DNA of 64,000 nucleotides from Oscillatoria sp. FACHB-1406 (lineage in GTDB: Bacteria; Cyanobacteriota; Cyanobacteriia; Cyanobacteriales; Spirulinaceae). The DNA lies in assembly GCF_014698145.1 (NCBI RefSeq), contig NZ_JACJSM010000005.1, positions 62,001 to 126,000 of the forward strand, written 5' to 3'. Under the pieces are notes generated by a model. It worked only from the letters and a program-made list of their open reading frames with translations. It was not told where the DNA came from and made no database searches. Shown here in pieces: positions 1-9,124 of the stretch (its first letter is position 1; every line of letters begins with the position of its first letter). The position numbers were made by a program, and so were the translations under genes.

Positions 1-1
1 T

Positions 2-3000
2 GAAGCCTCTATTGTTGACAACGCTATTATCAGTCCTTTGCTTGAGTTACTGGGTTTTGCACCAGGGGAGCAAGCTTATAACCAGCAGAAACAGAGCAGT
101 CGTCCTGACTTTGCGCCCAGCGATCCCGTGTACGGCACTTGCTTTATTGTGGAGGACAAAAGTACATCTCTGACGCTGACCCTGGATCTGAACGATCCGA
201 ACAGTCATCTATCGCAGTTACAGGGTTATATACGTGGATTGCGGTTCGGATGGCTGACAAATGGTAGACAGTTTATGGTTTGGGACTTTTCCAATCCAAA
301 TCAGCCTAGATGCACTGTTGATTTGGATCTTCCCACTGCAATTCAGGAATGGAATCAGGCAGGAGCCACAAGCCTTTCGGATAATACAACAAGAGCATTA
401 CGGGATGTATTCGATCTGTTCCGTAAAGCAGCATTTACCAGTCTGGATCGCTTAAAGGATGAATTGGCGATCGATTTGGAGGAGTGGCAGCAACGGGCGT
501 TGCCCCTTGGCAATGGTGGTGGGAATGAGCCGATTTTGGTGGAGTCGTTGCAGTCGTTGGTGGAGGAGCTTAAGGGGGATGCACGGCGATCGCTTAATCA
601 TCACCTAACCTTACATGATGAATACCTGAATAAAGCCAATCGACTGACTGATGATGCTGTTGAATCGGCAACACAACAGATTCAACAGTTGCGGGAACGG
701 GTTTTATCTAGTCTAACGAACATTCAAAACCTGGTAGGTCTGACCGCAGAGGAGCAAGCCGCGATTCAAGCAATGCTAATGCGGCTGGAACAGGATGCTA
801 GGGCATTTATCAGCCCAAAGGAGTTGTTTGAGCAGGTGCTTGGGGTGCTGAATCAGGCATTTCAACGTAAACACGCAGGTAAAGCTAAACCGCCAAAAAC
901 TCCATCCTCTTTAGAAAAGGATTATACACCGCTCCATGATGTGCTAGTTTCCTATGCCAATACGGTCTTTGGCTGGCATCAGCAACAGGCAACTCTGCGC
1001 CAGACCTATCAAGCAAATATTCGTGTTTTTGATGATTACACGGTTTGGACGGCTTTGGTACAAGAAACGATGCTCGGTGGACTGAGTGAAGACCAGCGAC
1101 GAGATGAGTTTGCATTACAGGCAGCGTATGTGGTGTTTATTCGATTGCTGTTAATTCGAGTTTGCGAAGACAAGGAGATTTTTCAGGGCGAGGATCGGGT
1201 TCCCCATCGGTTTGTGTCAGATGGGGGAATGAAGCAATGGCAGGAAACGATCGAACGCTATTGGATCTTTGCGACGGGCAATCCTTACAGTCCGTTGCTG
1301 GATATGGCATATAACAACGCCCAAAATATTTATGCTCACTTTTTTACTGGACGAGAACTGTTTAACTGGTATCAATTGAATGAGCAGCAGTTGATTATGA
1401 CGCTGCACCAACTGAGCCGATTTAACTTTGCTGGCGTAGATTCTGACATTGTAGGGACGGTCTACAACACCTATGTCAGCCGCAAAGAGAAGAAGGAAAA
1501 AGGGCAGTATTACACGCCTCCTGAAATTGTGAATTACATTCTGGATGAGGTGGGGTATGTATCGGGTACAGGAATTATTGGCAAAAACAAACGCTTGATC
1601 GATCCAGCGTGTGGCAGTGGTTCATTTTTGGTGGCGGCAGCAAAACGCTTAGTGTCAGCTTACAAGAATAATACAGATCAGATTGACGATCCAGTTACCG
1701 TATTGCAACGGGTACAAGCTAATTTGTTTGGCTTTGACCTGAACCCGTTTGCTTGCTATTTAGCTGAGGTGAATTTGTTGATTCAAGTGCTGGATATAGT
1801 AAAGCTGGCACATGAAAAACAACAGCGTCCTAAAATTCAACGCTTTCATATTTACAATGTTGATGCCCTAGCTCGTCCGTCGGGAACTTATCGCTTTGCG
1901 TTGTTTAATACGCTAATTGCAGAAGAAAGTGACCAGGTAGACCAGATTAAAAGCCGTTCTCCGAATACGCCCTATGCAAATGGGTTTGCTTTTGTGGTTG
2001 CGAATCCTCCCTATGGGGCATCAATCAGTAGTGCCTATCAAGAAGTATTGAAAGCAGATTACGCTGATATCTTTTATGGTCATCCTGATACCTACGCATT
2101 CTTTCTGAAACTTGGCACTGAGCTATTAGGGAAAAATGGGAAGCTTGGATTTATTACGCCCAATACTTATCTAATGGGAACTAACACCCCTAATCTACGA
2201 AAAGAACTACTTAACATAGGGCGCATTGAGCAAATTGTAGACTTGCCTCAAGGAATTTGGAAAGATGCTAATGTTGACTGTGTACTGATTTTTATTACAG
2301 AAGAGGCTAACGAGCAGCATCGTAGAGATAATCAAGTTCGAGTCAATTTATTAGACATACGTGATTCTTTAGATAAACTAACAGCACGAGATTGGGATGA
2401 AATATTAGTGCATGAACAATCAACTTGGATAGATCATCCGAAATATGAAATTGCGATTCGTTATGATGACATTATGAGGCGAACTGAAGAGGCTTGTCGA
2501 GTTTCCATTGGCAATGGTTCATCTCATACAAAAATAAAGCAGCTTGGTGATGTAGTAGATAGCTCTCCAGGAATTGATCCATACACTACGGCTGCTCAAG
2601 GTCGAGCGAGTCCATATATTAAATCTTATCGAAATGTTCCAATAAATGAGACAGATTGGAAAGCATTGCTTGATAGCAGTAGCTTTGTGGGACGTTATGA
2701 ATTACGTTGGGGGAGTATCAAACCGTATATCAAATATGGAGAATGGCTATGCCGTTCCCGTGAGTCAAGATATTTTGATTCTCCAAAGCTACTCATTCAA
2801 GATATGAGAAACCGCGCACTAAAGCGACGTTTAGTAGCAACATTCGACGATCAAAAATTTTATAATCGCAAAAACTTAAGTAACATCATTACAAGCGATG
2901 TAAACTACCACATCAAGTACATATTAGCTTTATTTAACTCATCATTACTCAATTATTGGTTTGCAAGAAAATTCACTAATTTACATATTAATCCTTCCTA

Positions 3001-3700
3001 TTTTCGGCAACTTCCAATCTATCCGGCAGATGCTGACACACAAGCTGAATTTGTAGAACTCGTCGATCGCATCCTCGCCAAAAACGCCGAACTCAACCAA
3101 CTGCGAGAACAGGGTTACACCATCAAACGCCAACGCAACGGCAACACCCCGATCGAAATTCCCTACAATCGCCTATTGAGCGACATTCAACAGCAAAACC
3201 CTAACTTTTCAACGCTGAATTTCTTTGATGCCAGAGCCTCACAGTTGTTTAGTATTCCCCAAAAGTGTAACCTACAAGAAACCATCAGCAGTAACGTCTT
3301 TATTCCATCCAAACATCCAACCACTGTAGTATTGCGTAACAATAAACTCTGGTTTGAAGTCCCGGATGACAACATCCGGCGCTATCTTTTGGGCTACTTA
3401 AAAGCTCCCCAATGGCAGGGTAAAACTTGGGACGAGATCAAAAATCAAGCGCAGATTCCAGAAGAAGAAAGCGGCCTCAACGCTTTCTTTTCCTTGGAAG
3501 ACCAAAAACGCCAAGCTATTCAAACTCTACTGGATGAAGTTGCTCAAATTGATGCGGAAATTGATGAAAAGGTTCTGAATCTCTACGGCATTACCGATCC
3601 GGCAGACCGACAGCGCATCTTGGAGAGTGGAGCAAAAACTGATGAGGAAGCCGAGACAATGGATACAACTGCAAAGAATTTTGAACCAGAGGAAGAATAA
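2..3700 (+). CDS. Fused type IIG-like restriction-modification enzyme (5' end outside window)
   Basis: A single polypeptide that should both methylate adenine in DNA and cut unmodified DNA. The reading frame is open to the left edge, so the true start lies upstream; the first in-window start-like codon (TTG at 38) is probably internal. A PD-(D/E)XK-type nuclease signature is seen near the N-terminus: an Asp in SRPD (codon at 107) followed by E-D-K (codons 152-160). The methyltransferase core has motif I DPACGSGSF near 1600 and motif IV NPPYG near 2003, the N6-adenine class. Residues after about 750 form the target-recognition part and a helical C-terminus. Codons in the recognition part (about 2300-3000) are more AT-rich than the rest, as expected for exchanged specificity domains. 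Eco57I/type IIG is the best family call; a BREX PglX is less likely because of the nuclease motif and lack of BREX neighbours. Confidence 0.85.
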   Translation, partial: EASIVDNAIISPLLELLGFAPGEQAYNQQKQSSRPDFAPSDPVYGTCFIVEDKSTSLTLTLDLNDPNSHLSQLQGYIRGLRFGWLTNGRQFMVWDFSNPNQPRCTVDLDLPTAIQEWNQAGATSLSDNTTRALRDVFDLFRKAAFTSLDRLKDELAIDLEEWQQRALPLGNGGGNEPILVESLQSLVEELKGDARRSLNHHLTLHDEYLNKANRLTDDAVESATQQIQQLRERVLSSLTNIQNLVGLTAEEQAAIQAMLMRLEQDARAFISPKELFEQVLGVLNQAFQRKHAGKAKPPKTPSSLEKDYTPLHDVLVSYANTVFGWHQQQATLRQTYQANIRVFDDYTVWTALVQETMLGGLSEDQRRDEFALQAAYVVFIRLLLIRVCEDKEIFQGEDRVPHRFVSDGGMKQWQETIERYWIFATGNPYSPLLDMAYNNAQNIYAHFFTGRELFNWYQLNEQQLIMTLHQLSRFNFAGVDSDIVGTVYNTYVSRKEKKEKGQYYTPPEIVNYILDEVGYVSGTGIIGKNKRLIDPACGSGSFLVAAAKRLVSAYKNNTDQIDDPVTVLQRVQANLFGFDLNPFACYLAEVNLLIQVLDIVKLAHEKQQRPKIQRFHIYNVDALARPSGTYRFALFNTLIAEESDQVDQIKSRSPNTPYANGFAFVVANPPYGASISSAYQEVLKADYADIFYGHPDTYAFFLKLGTELLGKNGKLGFITPNTYLMGTNTPNLRKELLNIGRIEQIVDLPQGIWKDANVDCVLIFITEEANEQHRRDNQVRVNLLDIRDSLDKLTARDWDEILVHEQSTWIDHPKYEIAIRYDDIMRRTEEACRVSIGNGSSHTKIKQLGDVVDSSPGIDPYTTAAQGRASPYIKSYRNVPINETDWKALLDSSSFVGRYELRWGSIKPYIKYGEWLCRSRESRYFDSPKLLIQDMRNRALKRRLVATFDDQKFYNRKNLSNIITSDVNYHIKYILALFNSSLLNYWFARKFTNLHINPSYFRQLPIYPADADTQAEFVELVDRILAKNAELNQLREQGYTIKRQRNGNTPIEIPYNRLLSDIQQQNPNFSTLNFFDARASQLFSIPQKCNLQETISSNVFIPSKHPTTVVLRNNKLWFEVPDDNIRRYLLGYLKAPQWQGKTWDEIKNQAQIPEEESGLNAFFSLEDQKRQAIQTLLDEVAQIDAEIDEKVLNLYGITDPADRQRILESGAKTDEEAETMDTTAKNFEPEEE

Positions 3701-3705
3701 CAAAA

Positions 3706-3727
3706 TAGGAGAGCGATCTCTCTCCTA
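3706..3727. terminator. Hairpin between convergent genes
   Basis: Perfect 8-bp stem TAGGAGAG/CTCTCCTA with a 6-base loop. It lies between the stop of the restriction-modification gene and the stop of the convergent DUF4058 gene, overlapping the latter stop codon. No clear T-tract follows on either strand, so termination is an inference from position. Confidence 0.5.
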
Positions 3728-4477
3728 CAATTCTATCAACGATCGCACCCACTGAAAATCGCTCTCGCTTAGTGCTGGAACAGGCTGCACCGAATAATCG
3801 ATCGCTAAATCTAGAGCCGCTTCCTGGTAAACCTGTCCCAAAATCTCAGATAAATTCACAACAGGTTCTTCATCTCCTGACTGCAAAGGAAGCAAAAATT
3901 GGGGCATCGATTCGCGCACATTAAACGGGTAAAGTTCAGCTTCGGGACGCAGATTAGCCCGACTGACCAGAATGCGATAGTGCGAAGGAATCGCTTCCGC
4001 CATTGGCATAAAGTTTCCCGTTCTCAGCAAATCAATTTCAACTAAGTGAGTCGTACTATTCAAAACCTTTTGTCGCTTGGTTAGGTACTTGTCTCGACCT
4101 TCACCAACTCGTTTATTCTTGGGTGAGAGGACTTCTACAACCGTTACCACTCGCCCCGTTTTGACTTCCCGAATCTCCAGATAGCGTTCGGTAATTTCTT
4201 CAGTCAGGGGTACTGTCACCAAAATTGGCTTGCTTAAAACACCCGTTGTTACAACACAGCTTGGTTCGGACTCGGGCGTTTGTTGGAAAACAGAGGCATC
4301 TGGAATGCCAACCAGTAGAGTATCCAAGTAAACCCGTTTCTCAACGGCGGCTCGATATTTAGGTACTAATAAGGGATTAAGCGATCGCGCCAACTCAACA
4401 ATCAGCCAAGAGTGAACCTCCGACGATAATGAGGGATTTTCCAAATACGGGTTCATCCCCGGAAAACTCGGTGCCAT
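3725..4477 (-). CDS. DUF4058 family protein
   Basis: A 250-residue soluble protein of the DUF4058 family, which is abundant in cyanobacteria and has no assigned biochemical role. The diagnostic N-terminus is present (FPGMNPYLE at residues 5-13), followed by a conserved segment with EVLSPKNK near residue 115 and a DLL motif near 148. Length matches the family. There is no signal peptide or membrane segment. It converges on the restriction-modification gene with only a hairpin between them. Nothing in the context assigns a function; the fold is sometimes compared to nucleases because of the E-x-L-S-P-x-N-K stretch, but that is an inference. Confidence 0.85.
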   Translation of the reverse strand: MAPSFPGMNPYLENPSLSSEVHSWLIVELARSLNPLLVPKYRAAVEKRVYLDTLLVGIPDASVFQQTPESEPSCVVTTGVLSKPILVTVPLTEEITERYLEIREVKTGRVVTVVEVLSPKNKRVGEGRDKYLTKRQKVLNSTTHLVEIDLLRTGNFMPMAEAIPSHYRILVSRANLRPEAELYPFNVRESMPQFLLPLQSGDEEPVVNLSEILGQVYQEAALDLAIDYSVQPVPALSESDFQWVRSLIEL

Positions 4478-4518
4478 AATCGCAACAGAAGGAATGAGAA
4501 AACGGACAATGGAAAAAG

Positions 4519-4852
4519 ATGCGCTCCATCCCTACTATATCTATACCTTACAACAGTGAAGGCGATCGCCTAACTCCCTCCGTTGTAATGTTCGACCTCT
4601 TAACCCGTCAACCAATTGTTGGGCAATCATCACTCTCGGGCATCTTTCCAGGGCGTGCGCCTCACCGGAAGCCTCATCGGGCGACAAGTTAGCGTTACCG
4701 GATGGTTTCGACGCGGTAGCACGCCTTGGATTGATGTCGATACCGTTCGAGTCAACGATAAAATCGTCGTTCGCAGCGGCTATCCCGTTTGGGCTGCCGG
4801 TTTAGCGATTGTTGCCGCCCTGCGCGCCGCTTGGCTGATTTGGAACGCTTAA
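4519..4852 (+). pseudogene. Remnant of an M48-family metallopeptidase gene (C-terminal part)
   Basis: Two short overlapping frames look like pieces of one decayed gene. The first, from ATG 4519, reads MFDLLTRQPIVGQ within it and stops near 4690. The second frame (about 4616-4852) reads VTGWFRRGSTPWIDVDTVR followed by a hydrophobic helix. From memory, that G-W-F-R-R-G-x-x-P-W-(I/L)-D string with a terminal membrane helix is the C-terminal end of cyanobacterial M48 (HtpX-like) peptidases. The catalytic HExxH domain is absent. The region therefore seems to be a truncated and frameshifted relic, though a small intact gene starting at TTG 4616 cannot be excluded. Confidence 0.5.
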
Positions 4853-5006
4853 CTCGAATTCTCTGGCGAGCTTTACGACTATTGAAATTCTCTTGTTCTG
4901 GAGTCAGTTTCCCGAATCTTGGTTATCGATCGCGACCTAATAAGTTAGACATCTGGCTTTTAATATGATTTAAAGTTGATGGGGAGGAATACTTGTAATT
5001 GAGCGT

Positions 5007-7118
5007 ATGTTCCCCCCAACGTCTATGTCTATCCTGCCTAAGCCCGATCGGCAATTTAATGCTCTACAACAAGCAGCGTACCAACTCTCCTCCTGTACCG
5101 ACCAAATTTTTCGGCAGATTGAGCAGGAGCAGATATTAGCTAGCATTGTCGATCGGATTCGCTCGTCTCTAGACTTGCAGACGATCCTTACTACCACATC
5201 AACAACACTCCGTCAGTTTCTCAACGCCGATCGAGTCGGTGTATTTCGTTTCACTCCCGGCAGTGGGTGGGATGAAGGAGAGTTTGTAGCAGAAGATGTG
5301 GTCGCAGAGTTTAATTCAGCAATGGCTGCAAAAGTTTACGATCGCTGTTTTGGATCGCAGTTTGCTACCTACTATGCCCGAGGACGGGTACAAGCCGTTG
5401 CGGATATTTATAATGCTGGACTGAGTGATTGTCACGTTCAGATTCTCGAGCAATTTCAGGTTCGTGCCAATTTGATCGTTCCTGTCCTGAAAGGAGAGGA
5501 GCTATGGGGACTCTTATGTATCCATCAATGCAGCAATCCTCGACGTTGGGAGTTCTCAGAAATTGAATTTGTCCAGAAAATTGCTGCTCATTTCGCAATT
5601 GCTTTGCAGCAATCCGAGTATCTCGAACAGATTAAACATCAAGCCGCCCTGCTCGTTCAAACAACCGCTCGAGAGCGGGCTTTGCTTCGCCAGAAAGCAC
5701 TCGTCAAAATTGTCAACAAGGTGCGACAATCGTTAGCCTTTGAGGAGATTTGCCAAACTGCGACCAAAGAAGTGCGTCAGTTGCTCGAAGCCGATCGCGT
5801 TACGATCTATCGGTTTAATCCAGACTGGAGCGGTGCTTTTCTATTTGAGTCTGTGGTTGACCCGTGGAAGCCTCTGGTGGGAGCTTCACCGAGCATTGAA
5901 GATACTTACTTGATGGAGACTCAAGGAGGACGTTACGCGGCCAACGAAACCTTTGCCGTCTCAGATATTTATGCAGTGGGACACTCTGATTGCCATATCG
6001 CATTGCTAGAAGAATTTCAAGCCAAAGCTTATGCGATCGCTCCAATTTTTGAAGGCGATCGTCTGTGGGGATTACTCACCGCCTTCCAAAATTCTGCCCC
6101 CCGGCAATGGCAAACCGACGAAATCGAATTACTCGCTCAAATTGGCGAACAGTTGGGTATTGCCCTACAGCAAGCAGAATCCGTGCGACAGATTCAAGCT
6201 CAATCGATAGAACTTAAGCAGATCCTTGAAGAACTGCAACAATCTCAAATGCAGCTAGTTCAAAACGAAAAAATGGCAAGCCTAGGACAACTGGTTGCGG
6301 GAGTTGCGCACGAAATCAACAACCCAGTTAACTTTATCCACGGCAATTTGACGCATCTGAATGAATATGTCAACGATTTACTCACACTGGCTCGCTGCTA
6401 TAAACAGAGCGATCCTGAAGCAGCCCTAGATATTAAGGCACTCCAAGCGCAAGCTGAAGATCTTGATATCGACTACATCCTGGAAGATTTGCCCAAGACC
6501 CTAGCATCAATGCAGATGGGTGCGAACCGAATTCGACAGATTGTTTTATCTCTTCGCAATTTCTCTCGTCTGGATGAAGCTGCATTCAAGGCAGTGGATA
6601 TTCATGAGGGAATTGATAGTACCTTGCTGATATTGAGGCATCGAATGCTCAAAATGAACAAGGGTCAATATAAGGTTGAAATCATCAAAAACTATGGCGA
6701 CATTCCATTAGTAGAATGTTATCCGGCTCAGCTAAACCAAGTGTTCATGAATCTTATATCGAATGCACTTGACGCGCTCGAAGAAGCCATTGCCGATGGA
6801 AAACTCTGCGCAGATGACCAAGACAACTCTTCGACTCCTACCATTTGGATTAGTACAAGAATGGATGAGAAAGAGCGAGTGGAAATCTCTATTCGTGACA
6901 ACGGCATTGGGGTAAAAGGAAACAATGAAGCGAAGATATTCGATCATTTTTTTACTACGAAGCCTGTTGGAAAAGGGACGGGTTTAGGATTAGCAATTTC
7001 TCGTCAAATTATCAGTGAAAAACATTGTGGAACACTAATTTTAAACTCATCTCTTAAACAGGGCGCTGAATTTGTTATTCGTTTATCAGTTAAGCTACAA
7101 AATCAATCGATTAGCTAA
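5007..7118 (+). CDS. Sensor histidine kinase with tandem cyanobacteriochrome-type GAF domains
   Basis: A 703-residue soluble kinase: GAF1 (about 50-205), GAF2 (about 235-395), coiled linker, HisKA-like region with phospho-acceptor H435 in VAHEINNP, and a C-terminal HATPase domain (N box near 575, DNGIGV and GKGTGLGL later). GAF1 has Asp112-Arg-Cys114-Phe (a DXCF motif) and Cys142-His143, exactly 28 residues apart, the arrangement of dual-cysteine cyanobacteriochromes such as TePixJ. GAF2 has Cys329-His330 but no DXCF cysteine. Both would be expected to bind a phycobilin through the Cys before His. No response regulator is adjacent, so the partner is elsewhere. Start is ATG 5007; Met7 is an alternative. 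Kinase assignment is secure; photoreception is inferred from the cysteines. Confidence 0.88.
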   Translation: MFPPTSMSILPKPDRQFNALQQAAYQLSSCTDQIFRQIEQEQILASIVDRIRSSLDLQTILTTTSTTLRQFLNADRVGVFRFTPGSGWDEGEFVAEDVVAEFNSAMAAKVYDRCFGSQFATYYARGRVQAVADIYNAGLSDCHVQILEQFQVRANLIVPVLKGEELWGLLCIHQCSNPRRWEFSEIEFVQKIAAHFAIALQQSEYLEQIKHQAALLVQTTARERALLRQKALVKIVNKVRQSLAFEEICQTATKEVRQLLEADRVTIYRFNPDWSGAFLFESVVDPWKPLVGASPSIEDTYLMETQGGRYAANETFAVSDIYAVGHSDCHIALLEEFQAKAYAIAPIFEGDRLWGLLTAFQNSAPRQWQTDEIELLAQIGEQLGIALQQAESVRQIQAQSIELKQILEELQQSQMQLVQNEKMASLGQLVAGVAHEINNPVNFIHGNLTHLNEYVNDLLTLARCYKQSDPEAALDIKALQAQAEDLDIDYILEDLPKTLASMQMGANRIRQIVLSLRNFSRLDEAAFKAVDIHEGIDSTLLILRHRMLKMNKGQYKVEIIKNYGDIPLVECYPAQLNQVFMNLISNALDALEEAIADGKLCADDQDNSSTPTIWISTRMDEKERVEISIRDNGIGVKGNNEAKIFDHFFTTKPVGKGTGLGLAISRQIISEKHCGTLILNSSLKQGAEFVIRLSVKLQNQSIS

Positions 7119-7321
7119 TATCTTTTTACCCCACCGCTTATCAGCGCCAACGACGGGAGCAGGTCAAACTTGCGCCGCGATCGCCCTCATCCCCCGACCC
7201 CTTTTCCCAACCTTGGACGAAGGGGAGTAGCCTCAAAGTCCCTCTCCCAACCTTGGCAGAGGGATTTAGGGAGAGGGCGACAAAAGTGACTTGCTTCCCC
7301 AACGACTCTGTAATAACGGAC
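7119..7321. other. Intergenic pyrimidine/purine-rich repeat-like DNA
   Basis: The spacer between the convergent kinase genes holds a C-rich then G-rich stretch (about 7190-7282) with the phrase TCCCAACCTTGG occurring twice. It is the kind of dispersed spacer repeat found in many cyanobacteria; a related C-rich hairpin sits inside the tRNA array at 60429-60455. No gene is visible. Confidence 0.4.
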
Positions 7322-9124
7322 TCATGAATGAATTTTTGCTCGATCGGGTTGCCGAATAGGAAGTCGAATTACAAATACCGTTCCTACTTTTGGTGTCGAA
7401 AAACACTCCAATTTTCCCCTGTGTTTTTCAGTAATAATTTGGTAGCTAATAGATAGTCCTAAACCGGTTCCTTTCCCGACAGGCTTAGTCGTAAAAAATG
7501 GGTTAAAAATCTGATTTTGAAATTGTTCGGGAATACCAAGTCCATTATCGGCGATCGCAATTTTTATCCACTCAGAATCCACGACGGAGGTACAAATTGT
7601 AATTTGATACGGACAATCCGAACTTTCCTGCTGGCTGGGCGGTGACTGAAGTTCAAGTGCATCGATAGCCGATTGTAACAGACAGCTTTGACACCGCATC
7701 TTTTCCTCCAAAGCGTCGATCGCATTGGCTAAAATATTCATCAACACCTGATTAAGCTGTCCGCTATAGCATTCTAGGGTGGGTAAGTTGCCGTAGTTGC
7801 GGATAATGCAAATTTCTGGACGTTCCGGTTGAGCCTTGAGACGATGTTGCAAAATTAGCAACGTACTCTCAATCCCTTCGTGCAGATCCACAGCCTTAAA
7901 TTCAGCTTCATCCATACGAGAAAAGTTGCGTAGCGACAGTACAATCTGCTGGATGCGAGAAGTACCGACCTTCATGGAACTGAGGATTTTCGGGAAATCT
8001 TGCTGCAAAAATGCTAAATCTATTTCCTCCACCTTAGCTTCAATTTCTGGTATGGGGCTGGGGTAATACTGCTGATAAAGTTGCATGAGATCGCATAAAT
8101 CCTGGCAGTATTCCTGGACATAGTTGAGGTTGCCGTGAATGAAATTAACAGGATTGTTGATTTCATGGGCGACTCCGGCGACTAACTGTCCTAAGCTGGA
8201 CATCTTCTCTTGTTGAATTAATTGAACCTGGGTTTGATTTAGCTCTTGCAGCGTCTGTTCTAACTCTTCTGTTTGTGCTTTAAGCTGCTGTTGTGAGTTT
8301 TGCAACGCTTCAGTATTTTGTTGAATTTGGGCTGCCATATAATTGAACGCTTGAGCCATCTGGGTTAATTCATCCGCGCCCTGGAGGTGAACTCGGGTAT
8401 CAAAGTTACCCTGCGCCAGTTGATTACTCGCCAACATCAAGCGTCTAGCACGTTGGGTAACAATCCGATCTAAAAGAAAGCCGACGAGAATGCACAAAAA
8501 CCCCTGTGTGGCGACGACTTGTAGTGCTTGATGGCTAGCATCGGCGATCGCGCGTTGTTTCGCCTTCGCTAAGTTGTAATCTAATATAATTGCACCGACA
8601 CGACGGGAACGAAGTTCGCCCGCTTGCGGGGGAAAGACAACCGGGTAAATTGCTTGGATGCTACTGCGATCTGGACGGGTAACAATTTGCCCTGCTCGAC
8701 GAGTGCGAACGTTCTTCAAAACGGGGACTAAATCCGCCCAAAGCGTCTTCTGTAAGGGTTGATTTTGTAATTCGTAGCGACTGGCATTGCGGATTAGATC
8801 GCGTTCGTCGCAGAACAAGGCGACACTTAAATTCCTATCCCCCGACAGGCGACCGATCGAAATCGTAACGCTTTCAGATTGAGAATTTTGGAGATCGGTT
8901 CTGCGGTAAATATACTCTAAAAGTTGAGCGGTTGCCGTTGCCGTCAATCGAGCGTGATGAGTTAAATCTTCCTCCACCTGTTTGTGAGCGAGCGAGACTT
9001 GGTGCTTGTAGGAAAAAGCCCCGGCAATACAGCCCATAAACAGCAAAATTGCCGGAATCGTTAAGCGTAAAGAAAATAGAAAATACCGAGCAGACATCGG
9101 TTGCTCGGGGCTTTGCTTTTTCAT
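7322..9124 (-). CDS. HAMP-containing membrane sensor histidine kinase
   Basis: A 600-residue inner-membrane kinase. An N-terminal membrane segment (about 17-38) is followed by a periplasmic region of about 150 residues, a second membrane segment (about 205-222), a HAMP linker, a coiled coil rich in Gln/Leu/Glu, the H box VAHEINNP with H320, and a HATPase domain with DNGLGI and GKGTGLGL. The catalytic half is closely similar to that of the GAF kinase at 5007-7118, so the two share a kinase-module ancestor. Its ATG overlaps the stop of the upstream binding-protein gene by one base (TGATG), so the two are translationally coupled. The likely role is to transmit the state of the binding protein across the membrane. 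No response regulator is adjacent. Confidence 0.9.
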   Translation of the reverse strand: MKKQSPEQPMSARYFLFSLRLTIPAILLFMGCIAGAFSYKHQVSLAHKQVEEDLTHHARLTATATAQLLEYIYRRTDLQNSQSESVTISIGRLSGDRNLSVALFCDERDLIRNASRYELQNQPLQKTLWADLVPVLKNVRTRRAGQIVTRPDRSSIQAIYPVVFPPQAGELRSRRVGAIILDYNLAKAKQRAIADASHQALQVVATQGFLCILVGFLLDRIVTQRARRLMLASNQLAQGNFDTRVHLQGADELTQMAQAFNYMAAQIQQNTEALQNSQQQLKAQTEELEQTLQELNQTQVQLIQQEKMSSLGQLVAGVAHEINNPVNFIHGNLNYVQEYCQDLCDLMQLYQQYYPSPIPEIEAKVEEIDLAFLQQDFPKILSSMKVGTSRIQQIVLSLRNFSRMDEAEFKAVDLHEGIESTLLILQHRLKAQPERPEICIIRNYGNLPTLECYSGQLNQVLMNILANAIDALEEKMRCQSCLLQSAIDALELQSPPSQQESSDCPYQITICTSVVDSEWIKIAIADNGLGIPEQFQNQIFNPFFTTKPVGKGTGLGLSISYQIITEKHRGKLECFSTPKVGTVFVIRLPIRQPDRAKIHS

